A stretch of DNA of 6,058 bases, taken from assembly GCA_950072225.1 (NCBI GenBank), contig CATMOP010000135.1, positions 1 to 6,058 on the forward strand. The letters are read 5' to 3'. Source of the stretch: an uncultured Nitrospina sp. (GTDB lineage: Bacteria; Nitrospinota; Nitrospinia; Nitrospinales; VA-1). The translations under genes and the position numbers were made by a program. Shown here piece after piece: positions 1-4,234 of this stretch. Under the pieces are notes generated by a model, which was given only the letters and a program-made list of their open reading frames with translations, made no database searches and was not told the DNA's origin. The stretch's first letter is position 1, and every line of letters begins with the position of its first letter.

Positions 1-567
1 GATGCCCTTGCCGAGACCCTCCGCATCCTGCGGTTGCAGGGAATCAGCCACGATGCCTGGAAACGCCATGGCAAAAGTGGGTTCTCCCACTGGGAGCAAA
101 CCCTGGCCGGGCATAAATGCAATATGTCCGACCTCAACGCTTCAATCGGACTGCACCAGATTAAAAAGGTGGAACGGTTCATGGCATTGCGCAAAAAATA
201 TGTATCGATGTATGATCGCGCTTTTGCCGATGTTGCGGAACTGGAAACCCCGGTCGTTCGAGACTACGCCACCCCTGCCCATCATATTTATGTGCTCAGT
301 CTCCGCCTGGAACGCTTGACCATAGACCGAGATGGATTTCTGGATGCCATTCAATCCACGGGTATCGGGGTAGCCCTGCATTATGTGGCTCTTCATCTGC
401 AACCTTATTATGTGAAAAACTTCAACACCAAGCCCCAGGATTTCCCCATCGCATCCAATTATTCCGAGCGGGTCATCAGCCTTCCCTTATATCCGAAAAT
501 GTCTTCCGCAGATGTTGAACGCGTGATCGGGACGGTGAAGAACCTCATCAAAAAGTTCAGGCGCTAA
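1..567 (+). CDS. DegT/DnrJ/EryC1/StrS-family PLP-dependent sugar aminotransferase, C-terminal part
   Basis: The reading frame is open from base 1 to a TAA at 565-567, giving 188 residues of a family that is usually about 370-400 residues long. These enzymes transfer an amino group from glutamate to a keto-sugar nucleotide for surface polysaccharide or glycan synthesis in the cytoplasm. Visible family features, numbered from the window edge, are the LRxxGIS(H)DAW stretch at 8-20, the AGHKCNMSDLNASIGL segment at 36-51 (usual form G.(N)YRMSDIQAALG), PAHHIYVL at 92-99, the GIGVALHYVALHLQPYY segment at 121-137, and the ISLPLYPKM strand at 159-167. The half with the PLP-binding lysine lies left of the window, so activity cannot be judged. 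The segments at 36-51 and 121-137 resemble aminotransferases that make 4-amino-4-deoxy sugars, but the exact sugar cannot be called. The gene is probably the last of a cluster to the left, since a repeat-bearing spacer follows it. Confidence 0.9.
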   Translation, partial: DALAETLRILRLQGISHDAWKRHGKSGFSHWEQTLAGHKCNMSDLNASIGLHQIKKVERFMALRKKYVSMYDRAFADVAELETPVVRDYATPAHHIYVLSLRLERLTIDRDGFLDAIQSTGIGVALHYVALHLQPYYVKNFNTKPQDFPIASNYSERVISLPLYPKMSSADVERVIGTVKNLIKKFRR

Positions 568-581
568 GCCACTCCCGTGGC
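568..581 (+). terminator. Weak hairpin after the aminotransferase stop
   Basis: GCCAC-tccc-GTGGC starts on the base after the TAA stop and forms a 5-bp stem with a 4-base loop. No run of T follows, so it is not a canonical intrinsic terminator. It could stabilise the mRNA 3' end or help Rho-dependent release. The remainder of the spacer up to 687 shows only a small CCCC/GGGG hairpin at 615-625 and a weak -10-like TATACT at 654-659. Confidence 0.25.
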
Positions 582-687
582 AGGGCGTGATATCTCTCCT
601 CACTTGCCCTCATGCCCCGCAGGGGTAAACTAGCAAGAACCCATCAAACCGTCTATACTTTCTGCTCGCCAAATAAAACGATTGCAA

Positions 688-709
688 ATTGGGTCCAGCG
701 TCACGCTGG
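688..709 (+). repeat. Palindromic repeat, left copy (inverted partner at 2007-2028)
   Basis: This 22-base unit contains the near-perfect palindrome CCAGCGTCACGCTGG at 695-709: 7-bp arms around one central base, or a 5-bp stem with a 5-base loop. It matches the reverse complement of 2007-2028 at 21 of 22 positions. It sits 25 bases before the proposed TPR start codon. Its size and shape are those of a REP-like or short dispersed palindromic element. A protein-binding site is the main alternative. Confidence 0.7.
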
Positions 710-965
710 TGCTTCGCTGTATCTATATCGAACCATGGACAAGTTGATAGCCTTTTTAAAAGAAAAATTTGACAGAGAGTTATCCCGTATAAAAGAGATC
801 CTTGCCGAATTCATTCGCAGGGGTGAGAAAAGCCCGGCTCCTGAAGAGGCTCCCACACGTTCTCCCTCCGAGCTCAAGGTCCTGGCGGAAATACTCAAGG
901 GAACGCTGCAAAAAAATCCAAAAGATCTTAAAGCTCTTTACAACCTGGGGGAGGTGTATGGTGAA

Positions 966-980
966 ATGCACCATATGGAG
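966..980 (+). other. Frameshift site 1 in the TPR gene
   Basis: The frame must change from 3 to 2 around base 974, which is equivalent to one missing base. Read straight on, frame 3 hits TAA at 1008-1010 and frame 2 is closed upstream by TGA at 962-964. The switch can therefore only lie between 965 and about 1007, and TPR phasing puts it at 970-977. The local sequence (ATGCACCATATGG) is not a homopolymer and shows no classical slippery heptamer, which favours mutation or sequence error over programmed shifting. Confidence 0.75.
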
Positions 981-1886
981 ACGCCATCACTCCTTTGCGG
1001 GAATTGGTAAAAATTGAGCCCAATCACAAAAGCGCGCGTTTGCAGTTGGGGCGGGCGCAGATGGAAATGGGGCGGGATGAGGCCGCTCTGGAAAATCTTG
1101 AAGAAGCCTTTCGCCTCGACCCGGAAAGCCAGGTGGTCAAAAAGACTCTTTGCCAGGCACATAGCAACCGGTCTACCGCGTTCGGGAGAATAAAGAACCA
1201 GAAACAGTCCGAGCACCATTTTCATGAAGCAATGAAAATCATCCCCGATTTTGGGCCCGCCCACCTTTCAATGGGAATCTGTTATACGGAGTTGGGACGT
1301 TACAAAGACGCCCTGGTGAAAATTAAAGAAGCTCTAAAGCTGGACAAGAACCTGGCGGTGGAGGCGAATTACCGCTTCGGAGAAGTGTACACCAAGCTGA
1401 AAGACAACAGAAAAGCCATCAAGCATTATAAGGAAGCCATCTCAGTGGACCCTTCCGCCGCCCTGCCCAACCTGAGATTGGGGATGCTCTATTACAAACT
1501 GAAAAAATATAAAGATGCGGTGGAACCCTTGCGTAAGTCGATCCGGCAAAGCCCTAAATATGCGGAGGAAGATTATTTCAGGCTTGGCGTGTCACTGATG
1601 AAGATCAAGCAATACAAGTCGGCAGAAGAGCCTTTACGCAAGGCGGTGGAACTGAGTCCGAAAAACGAGATCGTCAACGATTCCCTGGCCGAGACCCTTT
1701 TCCAACTCAGCACTTTTTTAAGCGACGATGCAAAACCGGAAGAGAAAATTGATCTGTTGCGGGAAGTGGTTTTTTATAATCCCGAACATATCAATGCCTA
1801 TGAACAGCTCAGCAATGCTTATGACGAAACCTTGAATGGCACGAAAGCCATTTCCCGTATCCTTATTTTCCAGCGGTTTTTAGTCG

Positions 1887-1893
1887 AAAAAAA
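1887..1893 (+). other. Frameshift site 2 in the TPR gene: A7 homopolymer
   Basis: Seven consecutive A residues follow GTCG. With six A's, the TPR frame would run into ATG ATG AAA CAA and end at TAG 2004-2006, exactly where the palindromic repeat begins. With seven, the frame runs into low-complexity residues and the intergenic repeat. A run of this length is a common site of replication slippage, sequencing error and RNA-polymerase slippage. Confidence 0.7.
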
Positions 1894-2006
1894 TGATGAA
1901 ACAACTTGCCAAGTCCCGAGTAACCCTGCAAGCGCTCTACAAAAAATACAAAATGGGCCCCGAGGACTTCAAGACAATCACCACCCCCCGCAAAAACTAC
2001 CACTAG

Positions 2007-2028
2007 CCAGCGTGACGCTGGACTCAAT
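2007..2028 (-). repeat. Palindromic repeat, right copy (inverted partner at 688-709)
   Basis: CCAGCGTGACGCTGG at 2007-2021 begins on the base after the TAG of the restored TPR reading frame. The full 22-base unit is the reverse complement of 688-709 with one mismatch (base 2024). A T6 run at 2040-2045 lies about 18 bases after the palindrome, too far for a canonical intrinsic terminator. The hairpin could still slow polymerase or protect the 3' end of the mRNA. Confidence 0.7.
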
Positions 2029-2094
2029 GGGTCGATTCCTTTTTTGCGAAACCGTCAGCGTTGAGCTTCTAGATGGTGGTTTCCAATATTCCCG

Positions 2095-2160
2095 CCTGAT
2101 AAGGGGGGTCAGGGGGGTTGGTTCAATTACTCCCTCTTTGACAAAGAGGGATGGGGTATA
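2095..2160 (+). repeat. G-rich, hairpin-bearing intergenic element
   Basis: AGGGGGGT occurs twice in quick succession (2102-2109 and 2111-2118). It is followed by a perfect 10-bp inverted repeat, TCCCTCTTTG/CAAAGAGGGA, at 2131-2140 and 2142-2151 with a single central base, and then ATGGGG. The element fills the gap between two convergent genes. Similar short elements with G6/C6 tracts and CCCTCTTTG-type hairpins are, as I recall, dispersed in many bacterial genomes, so this is probably one copy of a MITE- or REP-like family. No T tract follows on either strand. A role as a two-way transcription barrier is inference. Confidence 0.5.
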
Positions 2161-2187
2161 TCTGTGGTTGAAAAAGGTTTTCTTATC

Positions 2188-3162
2188 CTAGCCCTGAAAT
2201 ATCTTTATCAACTTTTTCACCGAGCCGGATTGCAGGGCTTGGAAAATTTTTTCTACTTGCCGGGACAGTTCTTTTTCGCTGTGGAATTTCAGTTCCAGTT
2301 TCAATTCGTTGCTCTCAAATGTTTCCTGAAATTTCAAACGGGTTTTATCATCCAGCTCCATTTCATCGAGAGCGCGGGCGACCCGTTTTCTCATGTCTGA
2401 TAGAACCGGATACCGCCGGTTGGTAAGATGCTGATGGATTTGGTCATACTGTTGTGGAGGAGTCAGGCTCGATATTCCCAGAATCTTTTTGATATCGTCC
2501 TGGGATAAAATATTTTCCGGTGTGGTGTTATCTCTTGTAGCGATTTCATCCAGGTGTTCCAGAAGTTCCCGCCATTTGTTGACCCCCGGTTTCAGTCTTG
2601 AAAACAGGTTTTCCGCCGCCGCCCTGCTTTCTTCGTTCCATTTATAAAACGTGCTGAATGTTTTAACTGGAACTCCGGCACGGTGGAGGAGTTTTTTTAA
2701 TTTGGCGCTCAGCTTTTCAACGCCGAATAAATCCAGGAATATTTTTTTACTGCGTTCCAGTTCCAGTAAAGGCATATACTCCTCAATAATGGTTTCATCA
2801 GAAATTCCAGCATGCTTGAGTTTGTTAAGAATAATTCCCTTTTCAATATCGCTATAATGCCGCTGTCCGAAATTTTCGTTCAGGTTTATGACCAATCGCG
2901 ATGCATCATCTATTTCAGGTATGATGAGGGCGGGGATGCTGGTCAAGCCCGATCGGGGTGCCGCCTGGAAACGCTTATGCCCACTGACTATGGAGTAACG
3001 ATTCCCGGATGGACAGACGGAAATAGGGTGCCGGATGCCGATCACTTTGACCGAGTCGGTTAACTTTTCCGGACAGCCGTCCAGCGAGAAATCCGTCAAC
3101 CGGTCTTCAGGGTCGATATCTGTTAACGGGATTTCGGAAACATCAGAAAGTTTGATTTTCAT
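2188..3162 (-). CDS. Stand-alone ParB-like (ParB/Spo0J N-terminal domain) protein
   Basis: This 324-residue protein opens with a ParB/sulfiredoxin-like domain at about 8-100. It shows IPLTDIDPEDR at 11-21, VIGIRHPISV at 40-49, YSIVSGHKRFQAA at 56-68 (the GxRR-type nucleotide-binding motif, here GHKR at 61-64), SIPALI at 75-80 and NLNENFGQRHYSDIEKG at 93-109. A helical region at 103-228 fits the ParB helix-turn-helix core and includes a VNKWRELLEHLDEIATRD stretch at 194-211. The tail carries RRYPVLSD at 249-256 and a charged C-terminus. Canonical ParB binds parS DNA, loads as a CTP-dependent clamp and works with ParA, but no parA is adjacent, so a regulatory or nucleoid-associated role is as likely as partition. 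ATG at 3162 is preferred over an ATG 37 codons upstream because the conserved domain begins there and the extension would be antisense to the neighbour's signal peptide. A weak GGA lies 8 bases upstream. The gene is convergent with the TPR gene and divergent from the lipoprotein gene. Confidence 0.85.
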   Translation of the reverse strand: MKIKLSDVSEIPLTDIDPEDRLTDFSLDGCPEKLTDSVKVIGIRHPISVCPSGNRYSIVSGHKRFQAAPRSGLTSIPALIIPEIDDASRLVINLNENFGQRHYSDIEKGIILNKLKHAGISDETIIEEYMPLLELERSKKIFLDLFGVEKLSAKLKKLLHRAGVPVKTFSTFYKWNEESRAAAENLFSRLKPGVNKWRELLEHLDEIATRDNTTPENILSQDDIKKILGISSLTPPQQYDQIHQHLTNRRYPVLSDMRKRVARALDEMELDDKTRLKFQETFESNELKLELKFHSEKELSRQVEKIFQALQSGSVKKLIKIFQG

Positions 3163-3163
3163 G
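3160..3163. other. Shared CATG: overlapping start codons of two divergent genes
   Basis: The palindrome CATG supplies ATG at 3161-3163 on the plus strand for the SUMF1-like lipoprotein and ATG at 3162-3160 on the minus strand for the ParB-like protein. Each gene's leader, ribosome binding site and promoter must therefore lie inside the other's coding sequence. Upstream signals are weak on both sides: AGAAAG, 10 bases before the plus start, and GGA, 8 bases before the minus start. Confidence 0.65.
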
Positions 3164-4048
3164 CGATCGATCCAAAAAATATTATGGACCCTCACCCTGG
3201 GGTTGATTCTTTCCGGTTGTATGGAAAAAATTCCCCAAGGCATGGTTCTGATTCCTTCGGGAGAGTTTACCATTGGAACCGACCGGATTGATGAGGAAAA
3301 CCACGCGCTTTTGTTGGGGCTTCACAAACCCTGGTTTGCCGATGAGTCTCCTGAGCGGCGCATCGACATTGCCGATTTTTACATCGACCGCTACGAGGTT
3401 ACCAATTTAAAATATTATATTTTTTGCCAGGCCACCGACCACAAACCGCCGCGTTACTGGAAGGGCCAGAAGTTTCCCGAAGGGCAGGATAACCTGCCGG
3501 TGATCGAAGTGAATTATTTTGACGCCAGTGAATACGCGGAATGGGCTGGCAAGCGATTGCCCACCGAAAAAGAGTGGGAAAAAGCCGCAAGGGGTCGAGC
3601 CGGATTCATCTACCCCTGGGGAGATGACTTCATGCCCGGTGTGGCGAACTTGGCCCTTTCTCCGAGAAAGAAAAAAGGTCAGGGCCTCAAACCGGTGGGC
3701 AGTTTCCCCAAAAGTGCCAGTCCTTATAAGGTTCAGGATATGGTTGGCAATGTCTGGGAATGGGTTTGGGAGTATTATCAACCTTATCCTGGAAACACGT
3801 TTAAAACTCCGGCTTATGAAAAGAAACAAATCGTGGTGCGGGGCTTGTCGTACATGGGAGTGGGGCATTTCAGCAAAAAGGAATTTTTTAAGGTCGTTTC
3901 CCTTAAAGCCCGTGCTTCTTACCGCGAGCATCTCAATCCACTGGCGCGGAAAAAGGATGTGGGTTTTCGATGCGCGAAAAACCGCCCCTCATTTATAGAA
4001 AGGGTTTTCGGTATCAAATCTGCTCAGCCGAAAGAATTGGTAGTCTAA
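3161..4048 (+). CDS. SUMF1/formylglycine-generating-enzyme-fold lipoprotein without catalytic cysteines
   Basis: This 295-residue protein begins with a lipoprotein signal (MRSIQKILWTLTLGLILSGC) whose lipobox LSGC gives Cys20 as the lipidated residue. Met at +2 does not signal inner-membrane retention, so an outer-membrane periplasmic location is likely. A full FGE-sulfatase domain follows. It has MVLIPSGEFTIGTD at 28-41, FYIDRYEVTNLKY at 73-85, PVIEVNYFDASEYAEWAGKR at 113-132 with LPTEKEWEKAARG at 133-145, YPWGDDF at 151-157, DMVGNVWEWVWEYY at 193-206, VRGLSYM at 226-232 and GFRCA at 268-272. In true formylglycine-generating enzymes the segment after GGSY carries two catalytic cysteines. Here 229-265 contains none, so sulfatase activation is unlikely and a binding or structural role is more probable. 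ATG 3161 was chosen because it gives a perfect signal peptide; an ATG in the same frame at 3035 would add 42 residues antisense to the ParB-like gene. Confidence 0.88.
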   Translation: MRSIQKILWTLTLGLILSGCMEKIPQGMVLIPSGEFTIGTDRIDEENHALLLGLHKPWFADESPERRIDIADFYIDRYEVTNLKYYIFCQATDHKPPRYWKGQKFPEGQDNLPVIEVNYFDASEYAEWAGKRLPTEKEWEKAARGRAGFIYPWGDDFMPGVANLALSPRKKKGQGLKPVGSFPKSASPYKVQDMVGNVWEWVWEYYQPYPGNTFKTPAYEKKQIVVRGLSYMGVGHFSKKEFFKVVSLKARASYREHLNPLARKKDVGFRCAKNRPSFIERVFGIKSAQPKELVV

Positions 4049-4125
4049 ACTTTCGATACAAGACGCCTGTTTTTTGCATAATAAAAATTTGATTGAAATG
4101 GTGTGAGTGAGTTATCGTCACGGGC

Positions 4126-4155
4126 TTTAATGAGGCATTGAAACCGGTATATAAT
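4126..4155 (+). promoter_or_regulatory. Candidate sigma-70-type promoter for metH
   Basis: A perfect TATAAT lies at 4150-4155 in an AT-rich stretch about 80 bases before the proposed start codon. The best -35 candidates at usable spacing, TTTAAT (4126-4131) and TTAATG (4127-4132), match TTGACA at only three positions. Transcription from here would include the hairpin at 4181-4202 in the mRNA leader. Confidence 0.4.
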
Positions 4156-4180
4156 ATTATTTCATTGAACCTTTTTTGAT

Positions 4181-4202
4181 TCCCCGTTAATTTAGGCGGG
4201 GA
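4181..4202 (+). other. Leader hairpin upstream of metH
   Basis: TCCCCG at 4181-4186 pairs perfectly with CGGGGA at 4197-4202 around a 10-base AT-rich loop. The stem ends 17 bases before the Shine-Dalgarno. No T run follows, so it is not an intrinsic terminator. It may be an mRNA-stabilising or translation-tuning element. Confidence 0.35.
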
Positions 4203-4219
4203 CAAGTAATCCAAAAATT

Positions 4220-4224
4220 GAGGT
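4220..4224 (+). promoter_or_regulatory. Shine-Dalgarno sequence deciding the TTG start of metH
   Basis: GAGGT lies 10 bases before TTG 4235. The next in-frame ATG codons fall inside the conserved DGAMGT motif, and the frame is closed upstream by TAG at 4193-4195. TTG 4235 with this site is therefore the only well-supported start. Confidence 0.65.
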
Positions 4225-4234
4225 TAAATTAGCT

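Larger units (their letters stand above)
735..2006 (+). pseudogene. TPR-repeat protein gene broken by two single-base frameshifts
   Basis: The coding signal runs in three pieces: 735-974 in frame 3, about 974-1888 in frame 2, then frame 3 again to TAG at 2004-2006. The joined product would be about 423 residues. A charged, probably helical N-terminus (MDKLIAFLKEKFDRELSRIK) without signal peptide leads into roughly nine tetratricopeptide repeats from about 903 to 1886, some with insertions. TPR solenoids are protein-protein interaction scaffolds, and the partner is unknown. At the first break, frame 3 ends the helix ...LGEVYGEMHH and frame 2 continues YGDAITPLRELVKIEP. Joined, these place Leu, Gly, Tyr, Ala and Pro exactly on the 34-residue TPR consensus. 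At the second break, an A7 run, frame 3 gives a plausible charged tail (LQALYKKYKMGPEDF), whereas frame 2 runs on through the intergenic repeat to 2191. No convincing Shine-Dalgarno precedes ATG 735. Either the gene is decaying or the assembly has two indel errors. Confidence 0.8.
4049..4234 (+). promoter_or_regulatory. Leader region of metH
   Basis: This 186-base gap holds a T6 run at 4070-4075 with no strong stem before it, a candidate promoter at 4126-4155, a hairpin at 4181-4202, and a Shine-Dalgarno at 4220-4224. It has room for a short leader, but I see no cobalamin-riboswitch B12 box and no recognisable SAM-riboswitch architecture. The region therefore offers no direct evidence for metabolite control of metH. 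Confidence 0.45.

Noticed and set aside
612..734. Possible upstream ATG at 612 extending the TPR protein by 41 residues
   Set aside because: The extension would translate the palindromic repeat, has no Shine-Dalgarno, and looks non-coding (Thr, Arg, Tyr and Cys-rich). ATG 735 begins clear helical coding sequence, although it also lacks a good ribosome site.
1894..2191. Continuation of the TPR frame through 2191
   Set aside because: It reads through both intergenic repeats, loses any TPR or domain character, and overlaps the end of the convergent ParB-like gene. The alternative frame ending at 2006 gives a protein-like tail.
2812..3063. Plus-strand frames opposite the ParB-like gene
   Set aside because: They have no domain content and no ribosome site, and the opposite strand codes for a recognisable ParB fold.
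4043..4075. GTCT/AGAC stem before a T6 run as a terminator of the lipoprotein gene
   Set aside because: The stem is only 4 bp with a 14-base loop and is separated from the T run, so it is too weak to claim.
4181..4202. Hairpin as an intrinsic terminator for the lipoprotein gene
   Set aside because: No T tract follows it on the plus strand, and it lies 130 bases after the stop codon and downstream of the candidate metH promoter.
4049..4234. Cobalamin or SAM riboswitch before metH
   Set aside because: I could find neither a B12-box-like sequence nor a multi-helix arrangement, and the gap is short for a cobalamin riboswitch. A covariance-model scan for both classes would settle it; a hit would overturn this.
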